A DNA stretch of 20,035 nucleotides from Clostridia bacterium (lineage in GTDB: Bacteria; Bacillota; Clostridia; Oscillospirales; CAG-272): assembly GCA_900754175.1 (NCBI GenBank), contig CAAEBS010000132.1:1-20035 (forward strand). Direction: 5' to 3'. Under the pieces are notes generated by a model that worked only from the letters and a program-made list of their open reading frames with translations, made no database searches and was not told the origin of the DNA. Made by a program: the position numbers and the translations under genes. Positions 6,828 through 14,935 of this stretch are shown here, in pieces. Position 1 is the first letter of the stretch. Every line of letters starts with the position of its first letter.

Positions 6828-8204
6828 TCACCTCCTGACATGCTTGCAGGTAAGGCGGACTGCCTCGTCAAAGGAAAACCGCTCGTACCCGAAGATCGTC
6901 GTGCATACGCCCTGCTCCACGCCCGTGTACCATACGGGATCTATGGCGGCAAAGCCGTTTCTCATGCCGAGGATCGAACCGACCGTCGCACCGTTGCAGT
7001 CGGTGTCAAAACCGATCTGTACCGCCTTGCAGATCGAATCGGAGTAGTCGCCCTGCCCGTACAGCAGAGCAATGCAGACGATGCAGGCGTTGGGGATCAC
7101 GTGGCACCAGTCGTAGGAATCGTGGTCGTCATACCGTCCGTACAGCTTCTCCACCGCCGCTTCATACGACATCCCGGCACGGTAGTCCGCCAGCACCTCC
7201 TCAATCGCCGCATACATCCGGCTCTTCGACGGTACGGCATAGCGCACGCCGTACCGGATAATGTCCTCCGGGGAAAGCGGTTCGGCACTCGCCGCCACCG
7301 CAAGCATAGCCGCCGCAAACATCTCGCCGTATATGCCGTTTTTCACATGGGAAAGTACGGCGTCCCGCCACGCCATGTCCGCCGCCGTGCGGGGATCGCA
7401 TGGGTTGATGTACCCGAAATAATCTCCCCGTATCTGGGCGCCGATCCACTCCCGGAAGGGATTCTTGTACACTGCCGACGCCGGCGGGGCAAAGCCCTGC
7501 ATGAAGTTGAGGTATGCCACCCGCTCCGCCGTGCAGTACGCCCGCTTGGGCTGGAGATCCATCCAGAGCGTCTTTACGTCGTCCGGCGTGAAATCCCTGC
7601 CGTAACGCTCCAGCAGATGCGCCGCCATAACCGTGTAGTTGGTGTCGTCGTCCATCGGGAAAAAGTCGTGCACCACGTCAATATAATCGTTTCTGCTTCT
7701 GTACGGGAAATTGCAGTCCGCACAGATCTCCTCGCTCAGCTCGCTTTTGCGGATATACCGCCGCATCGGGCTGTTTCCGGTCGCCCGGAGCAGACCATGG
7801 ATCACCTCCTTGGTCCGCCCCTCGATCGGCTTTCCGAGCAGGCATCCGCAGGTCCTTCCGACCCATGCCCCACGGACTTTATCCGCCATTGCGTCCTCGT
7901 CCGGTTTTTTCAGGGTACAGGGGGCGCTTTCCACCGCCTCCCGGATCTTTTCGATCTCGTCAGGCTCGTCGTAGGGGAAATCCTCCGACACTGCCACATC
8001 CGAAAAGCTCTGAAAAACGATGTCGGCAATTTCTTCTTTTTCTTCGCTGAGCGGAATGTCGGAAAGTCCGTCTATCACCGGCTTCCAATTCTGCACCGGC
8101 TTTCCCTCGTCTATGGATTGCCTGTATTCCACCGGAAGATAGGAGGAATAGTTCTCCCACGTTCCCCGTTTTGCCAATGTCCGCTTGATTCTGGAATCTG
8201 CCAT
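6828..8204 (-). CDS. ADP-ribosylglycohydrolase family protein with N-terminal extension
   Basis: A 458-aa protein of the ADP-ribosyl-GH family (PF03747), whose members use two Mg ions to cleave N- or O-glycosidic bonds of ADP-ribose; many family members in bacteria are uncharacterised. The core starts near residue 108 with DKVRGAWVGRTCGCLLGKPIEG. The first metal motif is MDDDTNYT (D185-D187, T188) and the second GFDTDCNGATVGSILG (D400, D402). About 105 residues precede the core, an acidic segment of unknown role. No signal peptide was seen, so it is cytosolic. The ATG at 8204 follows GAGG by 6 bases; a TTG at 8216 is less likely. It lies between the peptide gene (42-base gap) and the PHP gene (5-base gap). 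A glycan-derived rather than protein substrate is possible given the locus. Confidence 0.87.
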   Translation of the reverse strand: MADSRIKRTLAKRGTWENYSSYLPVEYRQSIDEGKPVQNWKPVIDGLSDIPLSEEKEEIADIVFQSFSDVAVSEDFPYDEPDEIEKIREAVESAPCTLKKPDEDAMADKVRGAWVGRTCGCLLGKPIEGRTKEVIHGLLRATGNSPMRRYIRKSELSEEICADCNFPYRSRNDYIDVVHDFFPMDDDTNYTVMAAHLLERYGRDFTPDDVKTLWMDLQPKRAYCTAERVAYLNFMQGFAPPASAVYKNPFREWIGAQIRGDYFGYINPCDPRTAADMAWRDAVLSHVKNGIYGEMFAAAMLAVAASAEPLSPEDIIRYGVRYAVPSKSRMYAAIEEVLADYRAGMSYEAAVEKLYGRYDDHDSYDWCHVIPNACIVCIALLYGQGDYSDSICKAVQIGFDTDCNGATVGSILGMRNGFAAIDPVWYTGVEQGVCTTIFGYERFSFDEAVRLTCKHVRR

Positions 8205-8246
8205 ATAAAACCTCAATCCTGTTCTTGTCTCAATTCATCTCTTGCT

Positions 8247-8378
8247 TCAGATAATAAGACCTCCAAGGTCTTTCCAATCCACGCTCACACCCTCTCCCGA
8301 CACTTCAAAGGATGCGGAAAGAATGTTGTCTGCGCAGACCGGGTTCATTTCAATCTGCGGGCTTTGATATTTTTTCAT
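8247..8378 (-). CDS. 43-aa peptide with YxxPxIE motif, unknown function
   Basis: A 43-residue product starting MKKYQSPQIEMNP, with middle CADNILSAS and C-terminal VDWKDLGGLII. The start is well supported: GAGGAGG lies 6 bases before the ATG at 8378 and overlaps the stop of the upstream gene at 8390, implying translational coupling. There is no signal peptide, zinc motif or membrane helix. From memory, short proteins with this MKKYxxPxIE...D(V/N)I.xS layout recur in gut Clostridia as unnamed small proteins beside secreted-protein genes. Possible roles are precursor peptide, chaperone or signal; none is shown. The acidic, glycine-containing C-terminus is distinctive. Frames longer than this at the same place only add an arginine-rich out-of-gene extension and were not used. 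Confidence 0.72.
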   Translation of the reverse strand: MKKYQSPQIEMNPVCADNILSASFEVSGEGVSVDWKDLGGLII

Positions 8379-8389
8379 CTCTTTCCTCC

Positions 8390-9922
8390 TCACTGCGTAA
8401 TGCAATTGCCGTTTTCGTAAACGAAGGTTCCGGCGACGTCGTAGTGCGTTCCGTACCCGTCGATGCAATACGGCGTTACCTCAAAGGTGATCTGCCCAAG
8501 GTCGGTCGGCACGTTCTTTATGGTAAAGGCAACGATATAACCGCCGCCAAGCTGTTTTGCCGTGTAATTGCCGCACGATCCCGTGATCTCACCGTAGACG
8601 GTGTGCAGAGCCTGTTTAATCCGCATGGTCTCCATCCCCGGCGCCGTGATCGTGATATAATAGCCGATCTCCGAGCAATTGAGGGTATCGACCGTGGAAA
8701 CGAACCGGATATCCTGCACGCCCGCCTTCGCCTGCGTGTTCTGTGCGCCACGCAGGGCAATGCCGCTTGCCTCGGTGGTGCCCACCTTCATTTCGGCGCA
8801 ACCGATGTAATATTTCGTGCCGCCGGGAGTGCCGGCAAGCCGGATTCCGTCGCACGCCACCGGCGCTTTCAGGGTGATCGTATAGGTCTCGAAATTTTTG
8901 AACGCCGTATAATCGGTGGTAACCGGATAAACGTCCGCCGCATCCGATGCAACGTCGGTCCACTCGCCGTTTACCAGCGCCTGCACCCTGACGCCGTTTG
9001 CAAAGAATCCGCCGCCGGCGCCCACACCGCTTTGCTGATACACCAGGTGCTCCACCACAAAGCTCTGCGGGAACTCATAGCCGATATAGTCCTGCTCTCT
9101 CGCCGTGTTGCTTGCAATATAATTGTCGTATCCAAGTTTCAGCGAAGAGCTTGCCGAGGGCGCCATAACGCCGTCCTTTATGGTGGACAGCCACCGGGAA
9201 CCGCCGCTGGTGGTTACCAGCTTGCCGATAGTCCCCGAATTGTAGTGACTGATGATCGGGCTGGAGAGGTTTTCCACGTAGCCGCCCTCGCCCGCCGGAA
9301 TCCCGGTTGCCAGGACTTTCAGCTCAGAGCAGGAGAAAAAGTGCTGTACTCCGCCTGCCGTACCGAATATCCGGATGCCGGTGCATACAACCGGCTCGCT
9401 CAGATTAACCGTATACTGCCGGTAGCTCGGGAATTCCGCCTCCGAATATACCGTGGAGGTGGAATATACCGTCCCGGCATCGCTGTCCACGTCCACCCAT
9501 GCGTCGTCGATCTTTGCCTGCACGACAAAGCCGCCTTCAAAGTAACCGCCGCTGGAGTTGGCAACTCCGCTCTGATACATCAGAGATTTTACAGTGTATG
9601 CCTTTTCAAACTCATAGCCGATGTATTCGTCCACCGCACTTTTTCCGTACACGTAGGAGTCAAACTGGTGGCGCCGGTTAGCGTTGTCCGCCGGCAGTAC
9701 CAGCCCGTCGTTGATTACCTTCGGGTCACGGGAACCGCCGCTGGTGGTGTTGGCAAAATAACCGTTGGTCACGACGGTGCCGAGATATTCGATCCAGCCG
9801 TCGTAGGTCTTTGAAATTTCCCCGTACTCCGGCTCCTGTTCTGCCGATACGGGAATGAGAAGCGCAAAAGAGGACAGCAACAAACCGAGTGTAAGGATCA
9901 GCGCCAAACTCTTTTTTCTCAT
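8390..9922 (-). CDS. Secreted protein with two discoidin-like modules and a C-terminal domain
   Basis: A 510-aa exported protein. A signal peptide (MRKKSLALILTLGLLLSSFA..., predicted cleavage after VSA near residue 27) is followed by two copies of a roughly 165-residue F5/8-type C (discoidin-like) module, about 35-207 and 215-382. Each has SGGS...IxDGV, an aromatic GY.F core, GG.F..G, and a closing C.GIR..G..GG.....C.E..V signature. Residues about 388-510 form a separate beta-rich domain (AGVQDIRFVSTVD...) that I cannot name. There is no C-terminal anchor, unlike its neighbour. Such modules usually bind carbohydrate. The ATG at 9922 overlaps the upstream stop (ATGA) and follows GAGGG. It is co-transcribed with the anchored paralogue and likely binds the same ligand (inference). 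Confidence 0.82.
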   Translation of the reverse strand: MRKKSLALILTLGLLLSSFALLIPVSAEQEPEYGEISKTYDGWIEYLGTVVTNGYFANTTSGGSRDPKVINDGLVLPADNANRRHQFDSYVYGKSAVDEYIGYEFEKAYTVKSLMYQSGVANSSGGYFEGGFVVQAKIDDAWVDVDSDAGTVYSTSTVYSEAEFPSYRQYTVNLSEPVVCTGIRIFGTAGGVQHFFSCSELKVLATGIPAGEGGYVENLSSPIISHYNSGTIGKLVTTSGGSRWLSTIKDGVMAPSASSSLKLGYDNYIASNTAREQDYIGYEFPQSFVVEHLVYQQSGVGAGGGFFANGVRVQALVNGEWTDVASDAADVYPVTTDYTAFKNFETYTITLKAPVACDGIRLAGTPGGTKYYIGCAEMKVGTTEASGIALRGAQNTQAKAGVQDIRFVSTVDTLNCSEIGYYITITAPGMETMRIKQALHTVYGEITGSCGNYTAKQLGGGYIVAFTIKNVPTDLGQITFEVTPYCIDGYGTHYDVAGTFVYENGNCITQ

Positions 9923-11364
9923 CTTGTTTCCCTCTCTTTTTTCCGTTTTATGCCGATGCAGGAGCCTGCCACTACTGCCGTGACAGCCGTCAGGATCCAT
10001 GCCTGTGCGGGCACTACGGCAGAGCCGCAACCCTTTTTCTTCTCTTCGGTTGCACCGGTAGTGACCGCTTCGGTATCCTTGGTGGTACCGGAATTGTTCT
10101 GACCGTTGCCGTTCTGGTTATCACCGGGCGTGTCGGAACCGTCGTCATCGTCCCCGGGCGTCACGTTGGGCTTATCCTCTCCCTTTACGTATCCGGTAAG
10201 GTCAGGGTTCATGTTGCCGATGACCGAAAGCTCCGTACAGCTGATAAACAGCTTGTTGCCGCCGGCAAGTCCGATCAGCCGGATACCCTCGCAGATCACA
10301 GGGTCAATGGTGATCTCATAGGTCTGCCAGTCAGAAAATTCCGTATAAACATTGCTCTCCTTGTATTCCGGCGTGATACCGATTACGTCCACGCTTTCCC
10401 ACTCGCCGAAACGCAACACCTCTACCTCAAAACCGTAAGCAAACCAGCCGCCGCTCTCCCAGATCTTGCCGATCTGGTATATCAGCTTCTCCACCTCATA
10501 GGGAGCGTCAAACGTATAGCCGACGTACTCCAGCGTATCCAGCTTGGTGGCAACGCTGTATGAGTCAAACTGCAGACGGTTGTTTTCGTTGCCCGCCGGT
10601 GCGGTCACACCGTCGTTGATGACACGGATGTTCTGGCTGCCGCCGCTGGTTCCGGTCGGCGCACCGTTGGTAATGGGAGTGGCAAAGCCCTCCAGCATAC
10701 GGTTCTGCTCGTACCGGGTCTGTGCCGCCGCAAGGCGTTCCCGGTCCTCGGTGTTCAGCGGCACCTTTTCGTCGGCGCCCATTCTGGCAAGTACCCGAAG
10801 CTCAGAGCAGGAGGTGAAATTCTGCGCACCGCCCGCTTCTCCGATGATCCGAATGCCCGTGCAGGTGACCGGCTCAAACCGGAATTCGTACTTTTCAAAG
10901 CTTGCGCCAAAGTCTTTCTTTTCGTTGCCCACCGGATAGTTCGGCGTATTCGTAAGCGTAACTTTTTTCCACTCCTCACCGATCTTGGCTTCCACGTGGA
11001 GCGTGCCGTTGGCAAACCAACCGCCGTTTCCAAAGTGGATGCCCTCGTAAAAGTCGATTCCCGTAACGTCAAATTCCTGTTCAAAGTCGTAGCCGAAGAA
11101 GCTGTCGTGAACGGCGGCATCCTTCAGATAGGTATCGTACTGTCTGCCGTAGTCGCCCTCCCCACTGCCGATCACACCGTCCTTGATCGCCGCAATGAAG
11201 CGGTTTCCGCTCCCCTTGGGGGTAACCTGGTCCACGATGGGATTGCCTGCCGATTCCACGTATTTGTCAACCTTTGTATCATCCTCTTGTGCCGATACAA
11301 GGAAGGTCGTTGCCGAGCCGATACACAGCACGGCAATCAGGAGTAACGCCAAAAGCTTTTTCAT
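9919..11364 (-). CDS. Membrane-anchored protein with two discoidin-like modules
   Basis: A 481-aa surface protein. The signal peptide MKKLLALLLIAVLCIGSATT precedes two discoidin-like (F5/8-type C-like) modules, about 30-195 and 225-385, closing with CTGIRIIGEAGG...SCSELRV and CEGIRLIGLAGG...SCTELSV. A helical linker (about 205-223) separates them. Next come an Asp/Gly/Asn/Thr-rich spacer (390-440) and a terminal anchor: KKKGCGSAVV, a hydrophobic helix (about 454-472) and KRKKER. The protein should display the modules outside the membrane. No LPxTG motif was seen. The modules are clearly homologous to those of the next gene, with which it overlaps by 4 bases. It follows the PHP lipoprotein gene by 32 bases without a terminator. 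Glycan binding is the likely role (inference). Confidence 0.84.
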   Translation of the reverse strand: MKKLLALLLIAVLCIGSATTFLVSAQEDDTKVDKYVESAGNPIVDQVTPKGSGNRFIAAIKDGVIGSGEGDYGRQYDTYLKDAAVHDSFFGYDFEQEFDVTGIDFYEGIHFGNGGWFANGTLHVEAKIGEEWKKVTLTNTPNYPVGNEKKDFGASFEKYEFRFEPVTCTGIRIIGEAGGAQNFTSCSELRVLARMGADEKVPLNTEDRERLAAAQTRYEQNRMLEGFATPITNGAPTGTSGGSQNIRVINDGVTAPAGNENNRLQFDSYSVATKLDTLEYVGYTFDAPYEVEKLIYQIGKIWESGGWFAYGFEVEVLRFGEWESVDVIGITPEYKESNVYTEFSDWQTYEITIDPVICEGIRLIGLAGGNKLFISCTELSVIGNMNPDLTGYVKGEDKPNVTPGDDDDGSDTPGDNQNGNGQNNSGTTKDTEAVTTGATEEKKKGCGSAVVPAQAWILTAVTAVVAGSCIGIKRKKERETR

Positions 11365-11396
11365 TTTCTTTCCCTCTTTCTTTTTTATTTTTTATT

Positions 11397-13361
11397 TCAG
11401 TCAAGCCAGATCGGCTGACCAAGAGCAATGATAGTGCCGCCGTCCTCCGAGGCGATCTCCACACGGTAGTACATCCGGTCCTGCACCGCAAGAGCAACTG
11501 CCCGCTCCCCGCCGGACTTCACGATCTCCTCGTAAGCGATCCCGGCGTCGGTATAGATGCGCAGGCGGTAAGCACGACCGACGTCTCCCACCGAAACGTT
11601 CAGCGTCTGCCCGTCGGCATAAGCGACCGAGCCGCCCATCATCACGTTTTCGATGCACATCCGGACATCCGCTTTTCCTGCGCAGAACAGTCCCCGTGCC
11701 ACCGAGCCGATCAGCAACTCGTCCCGGCACTCAGCGGCGAACACCGAATTCAGAGAGCCGTTGTCGTATGCCACTTCATGCGTGTCGGTCGCCGCCGAGC
11801 AGTACACCCGCTTTCCGGCGTTGAGCATTCCCACCCACAGGCGGTAATTGTTCATTACACGGGAAGTCTCGGTGCCGCAGTACAGCACCTCAAACAGGCT
11901 TCCGTCGCCGATATACCACGTCATGGGATCGTCCGGCACCGCCTTGAGATTCCCGACAAACTGGGACGGATGGCAGACCGTCATACTGCCGCCGACCGAC
12001 CTTACGTACTCGTTGAGCTGTGCAAGCTGTGCCAATGACAGACTGGGATAGCTGAACGTGGTACCGTTATAGCCGAACAGGCTTTTGAAATGCGTCATCA
12101 CGTCCTTCAGCCCCTGGGCTGTCGGCGTAAAGATAATGTAGTGAAGTCCGAAATCCTTGACATCGGTCACGTTGGTACCAAGCTCGGTGCCGGTCAGGAA
12201 AAATCCGGTGTCCCAATCGGCATGGTCCATATGCGTGGTCTGCCGGTGATCGGCAACCAGCATGAAGTCAAGCCCCAGCGCCTCCGCCTGTGCCCGAAGC
12301 TCCCGCAGGGTGCTGCTTCCGTCTCCCTTCGGACCGGTATTGGAGTGGGCGTGGAGGTCGCCGGTGTACACCCGGTAAGGGGAATACAGCCGGGACAGGA
12401 GAGCGGTATCGGCGTTTACCACCGTGTGCCCGTCGGCGTCCAGTCTCATATAGGCGTCTCTTACACCGGTTGTCATGCTTGCCGAAAGGGTGAGCGTTTC
12501 CGCCTTTTTGCCCGATTCCACGTATTTGCTGAAGAATTCACTCGTCGCCGCCTTCAGACAATAGGCGTTGTCGCCGGCGATGACCAGCTTTCCGTTGACC
12601 ACGCACACCGCATAGCCGCTGGCGGGCAGGGTCTTGTACACATATTCGCTCTCCCGGCGGTTGGTGTGCCCGATCAGGATCTCCCGCTCCCCCACCGCCT
12701 CACGGTCGGAGGCAAGCGACAAAGCGGAGGTCAGTGATTGGTTGAGCGCATTTCTGGTCTGAACGATAGCGTCCATCTCCTTGACGCCCGCCATTGCCGG
12801 GCGGATGATCTTCCAGCCCGATTGCCCCCCGATGCTCAGATCCTCGTTTGTATGCACGTACGTGTAATCCGCCGGAAGCGAAAGCTCCTTGGAATCCCCT
12901 ACCACCTGCTCCATGAAATATTCCACGGCAATGAGGGTCATAAAGTCGTCCGAGCCGAGAATGGCAATTCTGTTACCCTCCCGCAAAACGACGTATCCCG
13001 CCTCCGGACAGCTCTGCGCCGCTTTGGCGCTTGTCTGACGGTTCGTGTGCCCGATGAGAACTTCCTTTGCGTCGGGGTCCGGCTCGCTTCCCTTTTTCAC
13101 GTAGTCGGTGCCAAGCGGGACCGATGCGGAAAACTTCTGATAGAAAAGCGTACTGAAAGTTCCGGCGGCAATCTTTTCATATTCCGCCGCATCGTCCCCA
13201 CGGACCACGGTGTATTCCCCAAGGTCAAAGGAAACGGATTCCGGCGCCGGATCGGTGTTGCTTTCCACCGGTGTGTCCTCTCTTCCCCGGCAGGAAGAGA
13301 GCAGACATCCCAGCAGAAGAACACCGGACAGAAGCCTGAGCCATGTTCTTTTCTTTTTCAT
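11397..13361 (-). CDS. Lipoprotein with twin repeats and PHP metallohydrolase domain
   Basis: A 654-aa lipoprotein. The signal peptide ends in lipobox LSSC (C24). Two copies of a domain with the signature VLIGHTNR(Q/R) (101-109 and 228-236), followed by AGYVV.../SGYAV...NG..IAI/VIAGD, cover about 45-165 and 190-290. They resemble the N-terminal domain seen in family 67-type alpha-glucuronidases (tentative). A CehA/McbA-like PHP domain spans about 328-560, with metal ligands H337-x-H339 (GDLHAHS), D371-H372, E393, H464 and D526-x-H528. A beta-rich tail (about 562-654) ends the chain. The enzyme should therefore act outside the membrane on a phosphoester or similar bond. The ATG at 13361 is 4 bases after the stop of the solute-binding protein gene and has a GGTGGAG site. 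Substrate unknown. Confidence 0.85.
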   Translation of the reverse strand: MKKKRTWLRLLSGVLLLGCLLSSCRGREDTPVESNTDPAPESVSFDLGEYTVVRGDDAAEYEKIAAGTFSTLFYQKFSASVPLGTDYVKKGSEPDPDAKEVLIGHTNRQTSAKAAQSCPEAGYVVLREGNRIAILGSDDFMTLIAVEYFMEQVVGDSKELSLPADYTYVHTNEDLSIGGQSGWKIIRPAMAGVKEMDAIVQTRNALNQSLTSALSLASDREAVGEREILIGHTNRRESEYVYKTLPASGYAVCVVNGKLVIAGDNAYCLKAATSEFFSKYVESGKKAETLTLSASMTTGVRDAYMRLDADGHTVVNADTALLSRLYSPYRVYTGDLHAHSNTGPKGDGSSTLRELRAQAEALGLDFMLVADHRQTTHMDHADWDTGFFLTGTELGTNVTDVKDFGLHYIIFTPTAQGLKDVMTHFKSLFGYNGTTFSYPSLSLAQLAQLNEYVRSVGGSMTVCHPSQFVGNLKAVPDDPMTWYIGDGSLFEVLYCGTETSRVMNNYRLWVGMLNAGKRVYCSAATDTHEVAYDNGSLNSVFAAECRDELLIGSVARGLFCAGKADVRMCIENVMMGGSVAYADGQTLNVSVGDVGRAYRLRIYTDAGIAYEEIVKSGGERAVALAVQDRMYYRVEIASEDGGTIIALGQPIWLD

Positions 13362-13365
13362 AAAA

Positions 13366-14826
13366 TCACTCCACCTTTGCGATCTTTTCCATGAATTCAT
13401 TGATCTCACGCTTTGCCAGAATACTTCTGCCGCCAAGGTAAGAAGAAATTTCACGGCTGTTCGTCATGGTCAGATAGATCAGCTCGGTCAGAGAACCGAA
13501 GTTACAGCTTGCGCCAAGATCGTAGCGGCGGTTGTTGAAAATGATCTCCAGCATCGCATAGGACTCGCCGTCTCTTGCCACGATACCGGTCAGCAACTTG
13601 TCGTAGTAGGTGGGCAACACCATTTTGTGCCGTTCACAGCCAAGCGCCTCCAGGAAAATGCAGGTCCACGTCAGGTTCTCGCCCTGATTCTGCATGGGAA
13701 GCGCAATGTATCCGGAGCTCCATGCCGACACCTCGCTGTACCATTCGGTCTGGTCGGCACTGTATTTCGGCACCGGCAGGATACCGAAGTCGGTCTCCAT
13801 TTTCCGCAGGGATTCCAGGCTCTTCATATAGAAGAAAGAAAACAGCGCCTGATTGTTCTGGAACATCTTATCCCGGAGCACAACGTAGTTCGGCAGATTC
13901 ATCACCTGCAACGAGCAGTTGTCGTACAACACATCCATTGCCGCACCGATCACGTCAACCGACTGCTTGGAATTGATGCTCAATGTCAGCTTATCCTCTC
14001 TGTCCTTCTGAACGTAAGTAATTCCCGACGCCATAACCATAGCGTTGAGCATATCCCGCTGATACAGCAGTCCGTATTTGTCGTTTTCATCCCAGGCACC
14101 GTTGTTGTCCACATCCTCCGAAAGCTGCTTTGCCAACCCGTGGAAAGTCTCAAACGTCCAGTTGTTGTCCTTTACCATCTGGTACGGATCGTCCAGCTTA
14201 TAGTCCTCAAACAGCTTTTTGTTGAACACCATGCAGGAGGTGCTGTACTCATCCTGCAGGCTGACGTCGCCCGCCACACAGTAAAGCTTGCCGAGCACGC
14301 TCATTTCCTTTGCCGACTTGCTGTCCCACCAGGGCTTATCGAAATCCAGGTACTCAATGGAGTCGCTCCTCAGATTGTGCAACAGCCCTTCCTGCGTAAG
14401 CGCCTGCCAGTACATTCCTCTTGTCAGGTAAATGTCATACGCCTTGTCGCCTGCCTGGTAGTCCGCACGGATTTTGGTCACCGATTCGCTCGGCCCCGAA
14501 AAATTCGCCTCGTTCAGAAAGCAGTTGAAACGCTCCTTGACGACCTGCAGGGACTTGAACTGTTCGTCCTGCACCAGATCTCCCGTGATCATTTCCGCCG
14601 AAAAGTCGTCGTTTATGCACAGAATATTTCCCCACCAGTTGTCGGTCACAATGGTAAAGGTCTTTTCCCCCATGTCCACGTCCGGCACGTCCGCTACCAG
14701 TGCGGGATCTCCCTCCGTGGTCACCACCGTCGTATCCTTCTCGTCACTTCCGCCCCTTTTGGAACAGCTGATCGCCAGAGGCAAAAGCATCAGAATACAC
14801 AGCACCCATGAAATGATTTTTTTCAT
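13366..14826 (-). CDS. Extracellular solute-binding lipoprotein (ABC type, family 1)
   Basis: A 486-aa lipoprotein with signal peptide MKKIISWVLCILMLLPLAIS and lipidated C21 (box AISC, slightly non-canonical). It is followed by a Ser/Thr/Asp-rich linker and a periplasmic-binding-like body. Recognisable sugar-binding-protein features are the MGEKTFTIVTDNWWGN opening strand, the DIYLTRGMYWQAL region, KPWWDSKSAKEMSV, and the DNNWTFETFHGLAK segment. Family members deliver oligosaccharides to two permeases, but none follows here; the next gene is a PHP lipoprotein. It may therefore serve an unlinked transporter or act only as a surface binder. The start at 14826 follows GGAGG by 5-6 bases. First gene of the operon, divergent from an AraC regulator. 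Family assignment is good; ligand unknown. Confidence 0.88.
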   Translation of the reverse strand: MKKIISWVLCILMLLPLAISCSKRGGSDEKDTTVVTTEGDPALVADVPDVDMGEKTFTIVTDNWWGNILCINDDFSAEMITGDLVQDEQFKSLQVVKERFNCFLNEANFSGPSESVTKIRADYQAGDKAYDIYLTRGMYWQALTQEGLLHNLRSDSIEYLDFDKPWWDSKSAKEMSVLGKLYCVAGDVSLQDEYSTSCMVFNKKLFEDYKLDDPYQMVKDNNWTFETFHGLAKQLSEDVDNNGAWDENDKYGLLYQRDMLNAMVMASGITYVQKDREDKLTLSINSKQSVDVIGAAMDVLYDNCSLQVMNLPNYVVLRDKMFQNNQALFSFFYMKSLESLRKMETDFGILPVPKYSADQTEWYSEVSAWSSGYIALPMQNQGENLTWTCIFLEALGCERHKMVLPTYYDKLLTGIVARDGESYAMLEIIFNNRRYDLGASCNFGSLTELIYLTMTNSREISSYLGGRSILAKREINEFMEKIAKVE

Positions 14827-14859
14827 TTTTCCCTCCGTTTTTGATTTTTCAAAAATTGT

Positions 14860-14888
14860 TTGACATTTACGATGCCTTATGATATAAT
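14860..14888 (+). promoter_or_regulatory. Promoter of the AraC-type regulator gene
   Basis: TTGACA (14860-14865), 17-base spacer, TATAAT (14883-14888): perfect consensus on the plus strand, about 48 bases before the preferred ATG. It overlaps the divergent operon promoter. Confidence 0.85.
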
Positions 14889-14908
14889 GATATCACCATA
14901 ATGTGCAA
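14879..14908 (-). promoter_or_regulatory. Likely promoter of the seven-gene operon
   Basis: On the minus strand TTGCAC (14903-14908), 18-base spacer and TATCAT (14879-14884) make a moderate promoter. Its -10 overlaps the -10 of the divergent araC-type gene. A weak match with shared bases is what an activator-controlled promoter would look like. No other candidate was seen in the 52-base leader before 14826. Confidence 0.5.
14880..14895. repeat. TGATAT-N4-ATATCA inverted repeat, candidate operator
   Basis: A perfect 6-bp inverted repeat with a 4-base centre (AATG) covers the -10 boxes of both divergent promoters. The position fits an operator through which one protein could control both directions. 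AraC proteins more often use direct repeats, so the owner is uncertain, and the AT-rich arms may partly reflect the -10 sequence itself. Confidence 0.4.
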
Positions 14909-14935
14909 AAAACTACGCAAGGACGACCGGGAATT

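Noticed and set aside
6750..8420. Long plus-strand open frame of 556 codons opposite the ADP-ribosylglycohydrolase gene
   Set aside because: It is a shadow of a well-supported minus-strand enzyme gene, has no suitable ribosome site and its translation is rich in Arg, His and Pro with no known domain.
8312..9814. 500-codon plus-strand open frame opposite the secreted discoidin-like protein
   Set aside because: Antisense shadow caused by GC-rich third codon positions; the minus-strand frame has a signal peptide, repeated modules and a ribosome site.
13210..14811. 533-codon plus-strand open frame opposite the solute-binding protein gene
   Set aside because: Same reason: no start context, no recognisable domain, and a convincing lipoprotein gene on the other strand.
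14903..14935. GTG at 14903 as start of the AraC-type regulator
   Set aside because: It lies about 8 bases from the expected transcription start, leaving no room for a ribosome site; the ATG at 14936 is more likely.
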